A program made the position numbers and the translations under genes. From the NCBI GenBank assembly GCA_964433675.1, contig CAYSSJ010000005.1, forward strand, positions 1 to 64,000: 64,000 nucleotides of DNA. Reading direction: 5' to 3'. The stretch's first letter is position 1, and every line of letters starts with the position of its first letter. Below, in pieces: positions 25,442 through 34,820 of this stretch. Below the pieces are notes generated by a model. That model worked only from the letters and a program-made list of their open reading frames with translations. It made no database searches and had not been told where the DNA came from. Origin of the DNA: CAYSSJ01 sp964433675 (GTDB lineage: Bacteria > Cloacimonadota > Cloacimonadia > Cloacimonadales > TCS61).

Positions 25442-27103
25442 ATGGCTATTACATTTGACGAGCAGAAAAAAGCGTATGAGAAAAAAGTAGAGCAGACTAT
25501 CTCAAAGCATCCTGAGAGAAAGAGTGAGTTCAAAAGCGGTTCGGATAGTGAGATCAAAAGATTATATACACCCGAAGATTCCGAGCATATCTCCTTTCCC
25601 GAAGAGATCGGATTCCCCGCCGTTTATCCGTACACACGTGGAATTCAGCCAACCATGTATCGCGGCAGATTATGGACTATGCGTCAGTATGCCGGTTTCG
25701 GTAATGCTGAAGAATCCAACCGACGTTACAAATTCCTCTTGGAGAAAGGGCAGACCGGTCTTAGCATAGCTTTCGATCTGCCTACTCAGATGGGCTATGA
25801 TAGCGACCACTTCATGAGCGAAGGGGAAGTAGGAAAAGTGGGGGTTGCGATAGATTCGCTTGTTGATATGCAACGGCTCTTCGACGGTATCCCTTTGGAC
25901 AAAGTATCTACTTCTATGACCATTAATGCACCGGCAGCGATTCTATTGGCTATGTATATTGCCGTTGCCGAAAAGAAAGGGATTAGTGCGGACAAATTAC
26001 GTGGTACAATACAGAACGATATTCTCAAAGAATATGTTGCCCGCGGCACTTTTATTTTCCCACCCAAAGAATCTATGCGGCTTATTACCGATGTGTTCGA
26101 GTACTGCTCAAAAAATGTGCCCGCTTGGAATACGATATCCATCTCCGGTTATCATATCCGCGAGGCTGGCTCTACAGCTATTCAGGAAATCGCATTTACT
26201 TTGGCTAACGGAGTGGAATATGTAAAAGCAGCTATCGAAAGCGGATTGGATGTGGATTCCTTTGCACCGCGGTTATCATTTTTCTTCAATGCGCATAATG
26301 ACCTCTTGGAAGAGATAGCCAAATTTCGCGCTGCCCGAAAACTGTGGGCAAAGATCATGCGCGAGAAGTTCGGTGCCAAACATCCCAAATCCATGATGCT
26401 GAGATTCCATACCCAGACTGCCGGCTGTACGCTTACTGCTCAACAGGCGGATAACAATATAGTCCGAGTAGCTATCCAGACTTTGGCAGCAGTTTTGGGC
26501 GGAACGCAATCTCTGCACACAAATTCGCGTGACGAAGCTCTGGCATTGCCTACGGAAGATTCGGTACAAATTGCACTCAGAACACAGCAGATCGTAGCTC
26601 ACGAAAGTGGTGTCACTAACACCGTCGATCCGCTGGCCGGATCCTATTTTATAGAATCTCTTACTGATAAGATTAATACAGAAGCTAGTGATATCATCGA
26701 AAAAATCGAGAAGATGGGTGGAGTAGTTCCAGCTATCGAGAAAGGATATATCCAGCAGCAGATACAAAACAGTGCCTATCATTATCAAAAATCTATCGAA
26801 AATGATGAACGGATTGTGGTCGGAGTAAATAAATTCAAGGCAGATGAGAAAATAAAGCCTGAGATCTTGAAATTAGATCCGAAAATCGGCGAGACACAGA
26901 AAGAATCTATCAGAAAATTGAAACAAAATCGCGATACAGAAGCGGTGAAAAAGTTGCTGGCTAATATTAAAAATGCAGCTAATAATAACGAAAATCTGAT
27001 GCCTCATTTCATCGAGGCGGTAAAAGCGTATGCTACTCTCGGGGAGATCTGTGATGTCTTGCGAGAAGTCTTCGGAGAATACAACGAAACAGTGGTTTTG
27101 TAA
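25442..27103 (+). CDS. mutA: Methylmalonyl-CoA mutase, large (catalytic) subunit
   Basis: Interconverts methylmalonyl-CoA and succinyl-CoA in propionate metabolism. The 553-residue protein is the TIM-barrel catalytic half. It shows YPYTRGIQPTMYRGRLWTMR followed by QYAGFG, GLSIAFDLPTQMGYDSDH, RFHTQTAGCTLTAQQ and SLHTNSRDEALALP. The C-terminal cobalamin-binding domain of fused mutases (DXHXXG) is missing, so a separate B12-binding subunit must exist elsewhere, as in archaeal-type split enzymes. A terminator follows at 27115. Confidence 0.96.
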   Translation: MAITFDEQKKAYEKKVEQTISKHPERKSEFKSGSDSEIKRLYTPEDSEHISFPEEIGFPAVYPYTRGIQPTMYRGRLWTMRQYAGFGNAEESNRRYKFLLEKGQTGLSIAFDLPTQMGYDSDHFMSEGEVGKVGVAIDSLVDMQRLFDGIPLDKVSTSMTINAPAAILLAMYIAVAEKKGISADKLRGTIQNDILKEYVARGTFIFPPKESMRLITDVFEYCSKNVPAWNTISISGYHIREAGSTAIQEIAFTLANGVEYVKAAIESGLDVDSFAPRLSFFFNAHNDLLEEIAKFRAARKLWAKIMREKFGAKHPKSMMLRFHTQTAGCTLTAQQADNNIVRVAIQTLAAVLGGTQSLHTNSRDEALALPTEDSVQIALRTQQIVAHESGVTNTVDPLAGSYFIESLTDKINTEASDIIEKIEKMGGVVPAIEKGYIQQQIQNSAYHYQKSIENDERIVVGVNKFKADEKIKPEILKLDPKIGETQKESIRKLKQNRDTEAVKKLLANIKNAANNNENLMPHFIEAVKAYATLGEICDVLREVFGEYNETVVL

Positions 27104-27114
27104 ACACTCATTAT

Positions 27115-27141
27115 GCCCGGTTTGATGCCGGGCTTTTTTTA
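27115..27141 (+). terminator. Rho-independent terminator after the mutase gene
   Basis: GCCCGG (27115-27120) pairs with CCGGGC (27128-27133) across a 7-base loop and is followed by seven T. Confidence 0.9.
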
Positions 27142-27158
27142 TTATCCGGAATTAAGCC

Positions 27159-27186
27159 TTGACTATTTAACTTAAAACAATATAAT
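27159..27186 (+). promoter_or_regulatory. Promoter of the LolA-like gene
   Basis: TTGACT (27159-27164), 16 bases, TATAAT (27181-27186), 33 bases before the start codon and just after the terminator of the preceding gene. Confidence 0.6.
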
Positions 27187-27218
27187 GTAATATATGAATA
27201 AATTTTAAGGAGGGACAG

Positions 27219-28046
27219 ATGTTTAGAGACAGAATGAAAATCTCACTTGCGGTGATCCTGTTTGCTATGCTTTTTGCTGCCAACAATTCTGCAGAAGCTA
27301 TTACAGCAGAAGAGGTCTTGGAAAATGTTCGTATGCAGCATGAAAGATCGATTCAAAACATTGAGGATTATGTGATCGAAACTGACGACTATACGGCTTA
27401 TTACAAGAAAACGGAACATGAAGGTCGCACTACATTTAAGAAAAGAACCGATATGAAGGATAGAGATATCTCTAATGTAGGTGCTGTTTCCGAGCACGAT
27501 ATATTAGCTCCGGATAACTATAGGAAATTATTGGAAACAGCTCGCTATCGAGGTACAGAAGGTGTAGCAGGTTATGAAACTCATGTATTGGCACTGGAAA
27601 AAATGGAAGGCTTTATGCCTGAATACGAAGAGATGAATATCGAATTATTGGACGGACTTGTCTATATAGATGCAGAAGAATGGCTGCTCAGGAGAATGGA
27701 ATACAATATCAGAGTTACCAACCCGGATGGCAGTGTTCATGAAACTTTGGCGACGGTAAATTTAGAAGAATATCAGGATATTGATGGGATGAAACTTCCC
27801 TTTAGAACTGTCACTATAGTCGAAAGTCCTGATATGGAACTGAGCGAAGAGGAAGAACAGCAAATGGAAGAGATGAAACAACGCATGGCACAAATGAGCG
27901 ATGATGAAAAAGAGATGATGAAAAGAATGATGGGCGATCGCTATGAGCAGTACATGCGCATGATGGAAACTCGAACTATGGAAACTGTATCCGAGATCAA
28001 TGATGTAAGAGTAAATGTCGGTCTATCCGATGATCTATTTGAATAA
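27219..28046 (+). CDS. Exported protein, possibly LolA/outer-membrane-lipoprotein-sorting-like
   Basis: A 275-residue protein starting behind AAGGAGGGA, with a signal peptide (about 1-28). The middle (DGLVYIDAEEWLLRRMEYN..., GMKLPFRTVTI) looks like the beta-sheet of LolA/LolB-like lipoprotein carriers, a weak resemblance. Residues about 205-255 are a very acidic, Met- and Glu-rich helical stretch (EEEEQQMEEMKQRMAQM) of unknown purpose. Convergent with rnhB, four bases apart. Confidence 0.85.
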   Translation: MFRDRMKISLAVILFAMLFAANNSAEAITAEEVLENVRMQHERSIQNIEDYVIETDDYTAYYKKTEHEGRTTFKKRTDMKDRDISNVGAVSEHDILAPDNYRKLLETARYRGTEGVAGYETHVLALEKMEGFMPEYEEMNIELLDGLVYIDAEEWLLRRMEYNIRVTNPDGSVHETLATVNLEEYQDIDGMKLPFRTVTIVESPDMELSEEEEQQMEEMKQRMAQMSDDEKEMMKRMMGDRYEQYMRMMETRTMETVSEINDVRVNVGLSDDLFE

Positions 28047-28050
28047 AATG

Positions 28051-28683
28051 TTAGCGAGAAATATCTGAAAAATCAAGATATATCTGACTAACAGGCTTGT
28101 AAGAGCGTCTGTGATAAGGACAGATCCCATGCCGGATAATAGCGTCCCTATGTGCCTGGGTAGCATACCCTTTGTTTGATGCGAAATTGTAGAGTGGATA
28201 ACGATGATGTACTATCTCCATTATCCGATCGCGCACTACCTTTGCCACGATAGAAGCAGCAGCAATAGAAGCGTATCTACCATCACCTTGGATAACACTG
28301 GTAGCTGGGTAGGGACATTCATGGGGAAGGCGATTACCATCAATCAGGCAGATATCCGGTAAGATAGGTAAAGCGGAAAGGGCTTCGTTCATGCCATAAA
28401 GAGTGGCTTGCAAAACATTAAGCTTATCTATTACCTGCGCCGAGATCACTTTAATCCTTACTGCCCGGGCTTGCTGCATAATTTCCTCGAATAGTCGATT
28501 TCGTAATCTAGCAGTTAGTTTCTTGGAATCGTTCACAAGATCAATCTCATCTGCCAGTATGACAGCTGCTACAACCAGTGGACCGGCGAGCGGACCACGT
28601 CCGGCTTCATCCACTCCTGCTCTGAGGCGATATTTACCATAATCCCGCAGTTCATTTTGATAGAGATTATTTGGTGATGACAA
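28051..28683 (-). CDS. rnhB: Ribonuclease HII
   Basis: Removes ribonucleotides from DNA-RNA hybrids. The 210-residue protein has the RNase HII signature GVDEAGRGPLAGPLV with two of the catalytic acidics, LIDGN, and SIVAKVVRD. Its start overlaps the end of the PdxA-methyltransferase gene by 17 bases. Confidence 0.97.
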   Translation of the reverse strand: MSSPNNLYQNELRDYGKYRLRAGVDEAGRGPLAGPLVVAAVILADEIDLVNDSKKLTARLRNRLFEEIMQQARAVRIKVISAQVIDKLNVLQATLYGMNEALSALPILPDICLIDGNRLPHECPYPATSVIQGDGRYASIAAASIVAKVVRDRIMEIVHHRYPLYNFASNKGYATQAHRDAIIRHGICPYHRRSYKPVSQIYLDFSDISR

Positions 28684-30376
28684 AAAACAGCCTCGTATAA
28701 TATAGATCTAATGTATCGATATCCCTATTCAAAAGGTTTTGTTCGCTATTGGTGGTATAAATACCTCGAAGCTGTAATCCGGATTTGGTGATTAGTTCGG
28801 TTATGGTGGACATTTTATAGAGCTGCTGGATATGATTCTCGTCTTCTCTGAGATAGAAATGTCCGAATTTGTTGAAAAAAGTGAGGTGGGTCAGCTGTCT
28901 GTTATTGATGCGGTCAAACTCACTCTGATGTATCACATAATTGTTTTCTCGGTCTACCAGATTCACATAACAATCAAAATTATCACCGGAATTTTTGGGA
29001 GTAGTTACATCAAAGACGAACATACCGTTATCGGTAAGCGTTTGTTTTACATTCTCCAGCAAAAGATCTATCTTAGCAGTAGTTTGAAGATAATTGAAAC
29101 TGTCGAACATTAGCATGACCAGATCATATTGCCCGGATGGTAGTGGATCAGTCATGTCAGCACAATATAGGTGAGGGGCATAAGGTTTTTGGGCAGCGAT
29201 CTTCAACATTTCGGCAGAGATATCGGAAGCAACTACTTCAAACCCTTTCCTGACCATATAATTGCTAATGGTTGCAGTCCCACAGGCTAATTCCAGTACA
29301 GTTTCGGGACTGGTGTTGAAAAATTCGGAATACTTATGCAAAATAAATTCTGCCCAGCCAATGTAATTCACATGTTCCATATAATTATCGTAAAATTCGG
29401 CGAAATTGGCATATTGATTGCCGGTATTCTGTGGGATAGAAGAGATTTGATCTTCAGTAAGCTTCAGAGCGGAACTAAGGCTGACAGGTGAAGCTATGTT
29501 TTTACCGGCGATATCGAATGCAGTGCCATGATCTACCGATGCTCGGAAGAACGGCAAACCCAGAGTTACATTCACTCCGGTAATTGGATGCAGCATCTTG
29601 AACGGAATAAGCCCTTGATCATGATAAGGAGAGATGATCCATTTATAGTTATGCAGATCATGACGGAAGAAAGTATCTGCAGGGAAAGGACCATCTATCT
29701 TAATCCCATTCTTGTTGAATTCTTCTATCACCTGCGTCAGGATTTCCTCTTCTGTACCTATCATTCCGCTTTCTCCGGCATGCGGATTGAGAGAGAGCAT
29801 AGCAATAGCAGAGTTATCACCCTTTTTAGCAACCTCTCGGCAGATTACCTGCAGCTTATTCTTTATCTTATCATAAGTTAGATTTGAACTAATTTCGTTC
29901 AAAGGGAGATGGGTGGTGAGCAGGAACATTGTGAAGTGCTCACCCCAAAAAGACATGACCACCTCTTCCGATGAAAATCTGCGGGCAAAGTATTCAGTAT
30001 GACCGGTAAAGCCAGGTTGATTGAGTGAGATGGCATACTTGGAGACCGGGCAGGTTACTACTGCATCAAAAGTGTATTTTTTGATATGATCGGAACATGT
30101 GTCCAATATCCGAAGTGCATCTGCACCGGACGGGGCGGAGGGTTTACCGATATCGTAACTGCGATTGTCTATCTCATACCAGTAAATCGAACCGGCGGAT
30201 ACTGCCTCTTCTATATTATTGATCTTGATAAATTCATTTCCATCTATGTTGTTGTGCATCTTACCATAAACAATGTAGATACATTCGGGATGCAAACGAT
30301 GAAACCTCAGTGCTGATGATACTATCTCCGGTCCTATACCGGCTGGATCTCCCGTAGTTATCGCTATTTTTTTCAT
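28667..30376 (-). CDS. pdxA: PdxA domain fused to a SAM-dependent methyltransferase
   Basis: Residues 1-310 are 4-hydroxythreonine-4-phosphate dehydrogenase, an NAD enzyme of pyridoxal phosphate synthesis. They carry ITTGDPAGIGPE, TTHLPL (His156), NPHAGESG (His199) and SPYHDQG (His252), the metal-ligand histidines of the family. Residues 325-569 are a class I methyltransferase with motif I VLELACGTATIS (360-371), then VVASDIS and YDLVMLMFDSFNYL. Normal PdxA is about 330 residues and unfused. No stop codon or ribosome site separates the halves, although Met333 could be an internal start. The methyl acceptor is unknown. A TTGACA lies upstream at 30426-30421. Confidence 0.92.
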   Translation of the reverse strand: MKKIAITTGDPAGIGPEIVSSALRFHRLHPECIYIVYGKMHNNIDGNEFIKINNIEEAVSAGSIYWYEIDNRSYDIGKPSAPSGADALRILDTCSDHIKKYTFDAVVTCPVSKYAISLNQPGFTGHTEYFARRFSSEEVVMSFWGEHFTMFLLTTHLPLNEISSNLTYDKIKNKLQVICREVAKKGDNSAIAMLSLNPHAGESGMIGTEEEILTQVIEEFNKNGIKIDGPFPADTFFRHDLHNYKWIISPYHDQGLIPFKMLHPITGVNVTLGLPFFRASVDHGTAFDIAGKNIASPVSLSSALKLTEDQISSIPQNTGNQYANFAEFYDNYMEHVNYIGWAEFILHKYSEFFNTSPETVLELACGTATISNYMVRKGFEVVASDISAEMLKIAAQKPYAPHLYCADMTDPLPSGQYDLVMLMFDSFNYLQTTAKIDLLLENVKQTLTDNGMFVFDVTTPKNSGDNFDCYVNLVDRENNYVIHQSEFDRINNRQLTHLTFFNKFGHFYLREDENHIQQLYKMSTITELITKSGLQLRGIYTTNSEQNLLNRDIDTLDLYYTRLFFVITK

Positions 30377-30589
30377 TTTTACCTCGCTCTTTTTGAAAGT
30401 ACCTGAGAAGTACGTTTAATTGTCAATCGATTTGTTTACCTATACATCTGTTTTCATCTCGGAAACGAGTTCTAATTATCACTTACCGGTGTGTGAAAAA
30501 TAATGCTCAGAGATAGATTGAAATAATGCTTGACGATGAAGTGATATAAAAAAGATATTCATAAAAAAGGATAAATTTGGAGAGATCGA

Positions 30590-31279
30590 ATGCTGAAGAT
30601 GATAGTGATGCTGACAAAAGATGATTGCACGGTTGCTAACGCGGTGGAAATATTGGACTCCATCGCTCATACCGGAATCAAGCATGTTGGTTTCAAAGAT
30701 GTAGGAATAGATGTGTCGGAAATGAAAAAACTGATGAGAATTATCAGAGCACATGATATGAAAGCTTATTTCGAAACTGTACAATTGACCAAAGAGAAGA
30801 CGTTGAGCTCGGTAGATCTTGCCTTGGAGCTTGGTGCGGATTATATGATGGGAGGAAAATTTGCCGAATCCGTAATACCCAAACTGAGCGGAGAAAAAAT
30901 ATCCTATTATCCATATATCGGTAATATTCATGATCATCCCTGTCTCATGGGCGGTTCATTGGACTATATAAAAGCTGAGCTTTTGAGATATGAAGATCTC
31001 GGGGTAGACGGTACCACTATATTGGCATATCGGTATCAAAATGGTATCGAAGAGCTGCTGGAGCTCTATAAGAAAGTGGCAAGAAAACCGTGTATCGTAG
31101 CCGGAGATGTGGATAGCATAGACAAGATAAGACATTTGTACGAGATTCAGGTTGAAGCTTTTACTATCGGAACAGCACTATTCAATTGCAATTTTATCAG
31201 TGGCAAATCAGTGCTCGAACAGATCTTATATCTTCAAAAAGAACTGGAAATTTTGGCAAGAAATCATCTTGGGAGGTAA
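30590..31279 (+). CDS. TIM-barrel-like protein of unknown function
   Basis: A 229-residue cytoplasmic protein starting nine bases after GGAGAG. It reads as a beta/alpha barrel (IKHVGFKDVGI, ELGADYMMGGKF, PCIVAGDVDSIDKI, VEAFTIGTALF), where the GDVDS and GTALF segments resemble phosphate-binding ends of HisA-like or epimerase-like barrels. I do not recognise the family. It is divergent from pdxA and followed two bases later by the Memo-like gene. Confidence 0.82.
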   Translation: MLKMIVMLTKDDCTVANAVEILDSIAHTGIKHVGFKDVGIDVSEMKKLMRIIRAHDMKAYFETVQLTKEKTLSSVDLALELGADYMMGGKFAESVIPKLSGEKISYYPYIGNIHDHPCLMGGSLDYIKAELLRYEDLGVDGTTILAYRYQNGIEELLELYKKVARKPCIVAGDVDSIDKIRHLYEIQVEAFTIGTALFNCNFISGKSVLEQILYLQKELEILARNHLGR

Positions 31280-31281
31280 AT

Positions 31282-32106
31282 ATGAGACAAACAAGACAAA
31301 CTTTGGTAGCAGGCGCATTTTATCCCGGAGAGCAAAAAAGCTTGGACAAGCAAGTGAGTGAGTTTCTTTCGAAAGTAGAACTGGAAGATAAGTATAAGAA
31401 CATATTGGGGATTATATCACCTCATGCAGGTTATATGTATTCGGGTCAATGTGCTGCCTATGGCTTCAAAGCATTGCAACAAAGGCAGTTTGATCGAGCG
31501 GTACTAATCGCACCCAGCCACCGAGTCGGTGGATTTCGCTTCTCGGTAGGAGATTATGATGAATATGAGACGCCACTGGGTAATTTGGAAGTCGATAAAC
31601 AAGCGGTCTCAAAATTATTAGAATTGTCCGGATTCGATTTCATACCTTCGGCTCATAGCTCGGAACACTCCCTTGAAGTTCAGTTGCCGTTTCTAAAGAA
31701 GATCAATCCGGAAGCTAAGATCGTTCCTATCGTATATGGAAACCAGAATCCACTCAATAGCAAAGAACTTGCCGAGATCCTAGTAGAACAATTCAAAGAT
31801 GAATTAGACACCACCGTGTTCATCATCAGCAGTGATCTGTCTCATTATTATGACGGTTTCAGTGCTGAACTGATGGATAAGAAGCTGATCGAATCAGTGG
31901 AGAAAGCGGATATTGATAGATTGGAGAATGCGCTCAGTACCCATCAGGTAGAGGCTTGTGGATTCGGTGGAATCCTCACAATCCTCCATTTGAGTAAAAA
32001 ACTCGGCTATTCCCAAATTGATACCTTAAACTATACACATTCGGGAAAGATAACTCTCGATAACTCACAAGTAGTTGGTTACATGGCTACGGCGATTTAT
32101 AAATAA
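31282..32106 (+). CDS. amrB: MEMO1-family protein (AmmeMemoRadiSam system protein B)
   Basis: A 274-residue protein of the Memo/aromatic-dioxygenase-like family. It begins VAGAFYPGEQKSL and has ISPHAGYMYSG (metal-ligand-type His), IAPSHRV, HSSEHSLEVQLPFL and SSDLSHYYD. ATG 31282 follows GGGAGG; an in-frame start at 31186 would overlap the preceding gene by 94 bases. A matching AMMECR1 protein is encoded two genes downstream. No radical SAM partner is in the window. Confidence 0.93.
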   Translation: MRQTRQTLVAGAFYPGEQKSLDKQVSEFLSKVELEDKYKNILGIISPHAGYMYSGQCAAYGFKALQQRQFDRAVLIAPSHRVGGFRFSVGDYDEYETPLGNLEVDKQAVSKLLELSGFDFIPSAHSSEHSLEVQLPFLKKINPEAKIVPIVYGNQNPLNSKELAEILVEQFKDELDTTVFIISSDLSHYYDGFSAELMDKKLIESVEKADIDRLENALSTHQVEACGFGGILTILHLSKKLGYSQIDTLNYTHSGKITLDNSQVVGYMATAIYK

Positions 32107-32124
32107 GCAATATGGAGATTCGGT

Positions 32125-32913
32125 ATGAACACGGAAAAAAAGAATTTTGCTGCAAATGAGACAATAATAGAGGAGGGAGAATACTCCCAAAATATCTATC
32201 TGATCAAGTCCGGCAAAGTAGATGTCATCAAACATAATGACCAGGGGCAGGAAGTAGTGATAGGTACCTTGACGGAAGGTGAAGCTTTCGGGGAACTGAG
32301 TATCATTCTGGAGCGTCCCAGACAGGCAACCATACGGGCAAGGACAGATACCCAATTGGAGATCATGAAACCAGATCTCGTGCAAGAACTTTTTGAAACC
32401 GAGATCGGGGAAAGACTACATCCTATCATTCAATCTATGGCAGAGCGTATCCGGGTCTGCGGAATCAAATTAGTCAGGTTGCAATCACCGGACGGTACTA
32501 TTCACACTAGTTCACAAATGGGAGAATCGAAAGTTCGGTTGATAGCAAATTCGGAGCTGGCACTAAAAGCTCTGGGTGGTGAACCTGAGGTTGAGATCAC
32601 CAAATTCCCATTCAAAGTGGGAAGACATTCTCATAGCAAATCAGAGCAAATATTTCACAAAAATGACCTCTATCTCTATGAAGATAAACCATATACAGTT
32701 GCATTATCACATTTCTCGATCAACAAAACACCTTCGGGATATTTCTTTATCGATCGAAGTAGAGGATTGGGTAGTATAGTTAATGGAGAGAATGTCGGTG
32801 GTGGTGATGAGAACAATCCCCGAGAGAGTCTGCTAAAAGTCGGTGATAATGAGATCTATCTGGGTAAAAAGCACTATGAATTTTCTTTTATAATACATGT
32901 ATCGGAGGAATAG
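32125..32913 (+). CDS. Cyclic-nucleotide-binding domain plus FHA domain protein
   Basis: Residues about 5-115 are a CRP-like cNMP-binding fold, with GKVDVIK and the phosphate-cassette-like FGELSIILERPRQATIRA. Residues about 150-262 are a forkhead-associated domain (FKVGRHSHS, LSHFSINK, DRSRGLGSIVNGE, LKVGDNEIYLG) that would bind a phosphothreonine peptide. There is no DNA-binding or kinase domain, so it appears to be an adaptor joining two signals. It lies between the Memo and AMMECR1 genes with tight spacing. Confidence 0.9.
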   Translation: MNTEKKNFAANETIIEEGEYSQNIYLIKSGKVDVIKHNDQGQEVVIGTLTEGEAFGELSIILERPRQATIRARTDTQLEIMKPDLVQELFETEIGERLHPIIQSMAERIRVCGIKLVRLQSPDGTIHTSSQMGESKVRLIANSELALKALGGEPEVEITKFPFKVGRHSHSKSEQIFHKNDLYLYEDKPYTVALSHFSINKTPSGYFFIDRSRGLGSIVNGENVGGGDENNPRESLLKVGDNEIYLGKKHYEFSFIIHVSEE

Positions 32914-32918
32914 TGACA

Positions 32919-33482
32919 ATGTTGGAACTTAATATAGAGCAGAAGAAGTTTCTCCTAAATTTAGCCCGGGAGAGTATAAAAGCAAAACTGGAAAGTTGTT
33001 CTCTTGAAATCGAAAAGCCGGAAGATGAGCTATATGAGCGCAAATTGGGAGCATTTGTCACTCTGCACAAATTCGGTCAGTTACGCGGTTGTATAGGACA
33101 AGTGATCCCTCAAATGAGCTTGTTCGATACTATAGTAGAGATGGCAAAAGCAGCAGCTTTTGGTGATCCCAGATTCCCAAATATACAGACTGATGAGGTG
33201 GATAATATCGATATCGAGATCTCTATCTTATCAGAACTGGTACGAGTAAACGATATAGATGAGATCAAGGTGGGACGAGACGGTCTTTTGATCCGTAAAG
33301 GGATGTATTCCGGGTTGTTATTACCACAAGTGGCGACAGAACAAAACTGGGATAAGCATACTTTTTTGGATCATACCTGTCTGAAAGCAGGGCTCACGCC
33401 CGGCAGTTGGCAAGATCCTCAATCAGAGCTATATCGGTTCACTGCCGAGATTTTTTCCGAAAAAGAGATAAAAAACAATTGA
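32919..33482 (+). CDS. amrA: AMMECR1-domain protein (AmmeMemoRadiSam system protein A)
   Basis: A 187-residue protein containing the AMMECR1 signature GAFVTLHKFGQLRGCIGQV and AFGDPRFP. ATG 32919 lies ten bases after CGGAGG; a GTG at 32913, overlapping the previous stop, is an alternative adding two residues. Biochemical function of the family is unsettled; pairing with a Memo protein is the usual context. The normal radical SAM component is not adjacent. Confidence 0.93.
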   Translation: MLELNIEQKKFLLNLARESIKAKLESCSLEIEKPEDELYERKLGAFVTLHKFGQLRGCIGQVIPQMSLFDTIVEMAKAAAFGDPRFPNIQTDEVDNIDIEISILSELVRVNDIDEIKVGRDGLLIRKGMYSGLLLPQVATEQNWDKHTFLDHTCLKAGLTPGSWQDPQSELYRFTAEIFSEKEIKNN

Positions 33483-33522
33483 CAACAAATAGTAGGTTGA
33501 AGGATTTTGCACTGCAATGAGT

Positions 33523-33597
33523 GCGGGAATAGCTCAGTGGTAGAGCTCCACGTTGCCAACGTGGTTGTCGCGAGTTCGAATCTCGTTTCCCGCTCCA
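33523..33597 (+). tRNA. tRNA-Gly(GCC)
   Basis: Acceptor arms GCGGGAA and TTCCCGC, anticodon stem CCACG/CGTGG with loop TTGCCAA (anticodon GCC), T-loop TTCGAAT, and an encoded CCA end. Confidence 0.98.
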
Positions 33598-33607
33598 TTT
33601 TTTATCA

Positions 33608-33681
33608 GGCGACATCGCCAAGTGGTAAGGCAAGGGTCTGCAAAATCCTTATCCCCGGTTCGAATCCGGGTGTCGCCTCCA
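33608..33681 (+). tRNA. tRNA-Cys(GCA)
   Basis: Acceptor arms GGCGACA and TGTCGCC, anticodon loop CTGCAAA (anticodon GCA), T-arm CCCGGTTCGAATCCGGG, encoded CCA. Ten bases after tRNA-Gly. Confidence 0.98.
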
Positions 33682-33691
33682 TGTTTTTTTT

Positions 33692-33780
33692 GCCGGAGTG
33701 GTGGAATTGGTAGACACAAGGGACTTAAAATCCCTCGCCGTTTACACGGTGTGCCGGTTCGAGTCCGGCCTCTGGTACCA
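33692..33780 (+). tRNA. tRNA-Leu(UAA)
   Basis: 89-nt class II tRNA with a long variable arm. Anticodon loop CTTAAAA (anticodon TAA), T-arm GCCGGTTCGAGTCCGGC, encoded CCA. The first acceptor pair is G-U. Ten bases after tRNA-Cys, so the three tRNAs are probably one transcript. Confidence 0.98.
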
Positions 33781-33784
33781 TAAA

Positions 33785-33812
33785 TAGCCAACCTTAGCGG
33801 TTGGCTTTTTTT
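33785..33812 (+). terminator. Terminator of the tRNA cluster
   Basis: AGCCAACC pairs with GGTTGGCT across a five-base loop and runs into seven T, directly after tRNA-Leu. Confidence 0.92.
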
Positions 33813-33893
33813 GTCGGGCAAAATATAGTCGAGTTTTTTTTATTGACTTCCTTTTCAGATTCGTAATAAAAGTTATTTATCAGGAGTATAGTG

Positions 33894-34820
33894 ATGGGTA
33901 GAATCGATTGGGAAGAGGTAGAAAAAAGGTTTTTGGAGCTTATCATGGGGCTTTTAATGCTCATTTTACTAACTCTTCTATTTAAGCCGGTAGATGACAA
34001 GCTCCTGAGATTGATATTTGTTACTGCAACTATCATAATATTATACTTCGCATTTAAATATGGTGGAAGTTATGTCCGAAAACATAAGAAAACTATCATC
34101 ACCATACTACTCATCGTTATATTTACTCTGCTTATTTATCTACCGGATAGAGATGCCGATATGTGGGAACAAACTAAGAAAATAGCCAGATTGAATCAGA
34201 ACTGGATAGCCGGTACAGTGGAATTTACCAAAGAATCATTCGACCCCTTGGGTAGAGTGAGTGATTCCATTAATATTACCGTTTTACATCAACTAGAAGA
34301 TGGAGAGTTGAGACCAATTTTTACTTTAGCTGAGAGTAATGGTAAATCTATATCCCAAAACCAAAGAATGGAATTATGGCGTAAATATGTAAAACCGTAT
34401 TCATCTTTAGCATCAGAAAGTGTTTTCTTCCAACCGAAGGATGATATAGAATTGGCAAATACAGGGGAAGTTGAATATGTCGAAGGTGTTAAATGTCGTA
34501 AATATTCATATTATTATGAAAAACGATTAGCTGATGCCAACCAGGTAGTATCTTACCATGGATATCTTTGGTTAGACTCTTCCAATGGGGTACCTGTGAG
34601 AAAAAGTGCCTTTATTAAATTTCCGGAAAAAAATGATGTCTCAGAGATTTATGAAGACATTATCTATGAGTTTTCAGAAGGTGGGGATTGGTATGCAAAA
34701 AAAATAAAGATAGTAACTCTAAAAAAGTTAGATGACCAAATCATAGAAGAGCGGATGAATCTGATTTTATCCGATTATTTTCAGTGGTTTGAAAAGAATA
34801 TTGCAGACAATGTGATGTAA
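33894..34820 (+). CDS. Membrane protein of unknown function
   Basis: A 308-residue protein starting at ATG 33894 behind CAGGAG. Three hydrophobic segments (about residues 15-31, 38-55 and 67-84) are followed by a 220-residue, probably extracytoplasmic or peripheral, domain rich in beta segments (for example VEGVKCRKYSYYYEKRL, VSYHGYLWLDSSNGVPVRK) that reads like a LolA/DUF-type sheet. No family recognised. It stands alone, downstream of the tRNA terminator. Confidence 0.82.
   Translation: MGRIDWEEVEKRFLELIMGLLMLILLTLLFKPVDDKLLRLIFVTATIIILYFAFKYGGSYVRKHKKTIITILLIVIFTLLIYLPDRDADMWEQTKKIARLNQNWIAGTVEFTKESFDPLGRVSDSINITVLHQLEDGELRPIFTLAESNGKSISQNQRMELWRKYVKPYSSLASESVFFQPKDDIELANTGEVEYVEGVKCRKYSYYYEKRLADANQVVSYHGYLWLDSSNGVPVRKSAFIKFPEKNDVSEIYEDIIYEFSEGGDWYAKKIKIVTLKKLDDQIIEERMNLILSDYFQWFEKNIADNVM

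Noticed and set aside
33507..33821. ORFs on both strands over the tRNA cluster
   Set aside because: Three complete tRNAs and a terminator explain the sequence.
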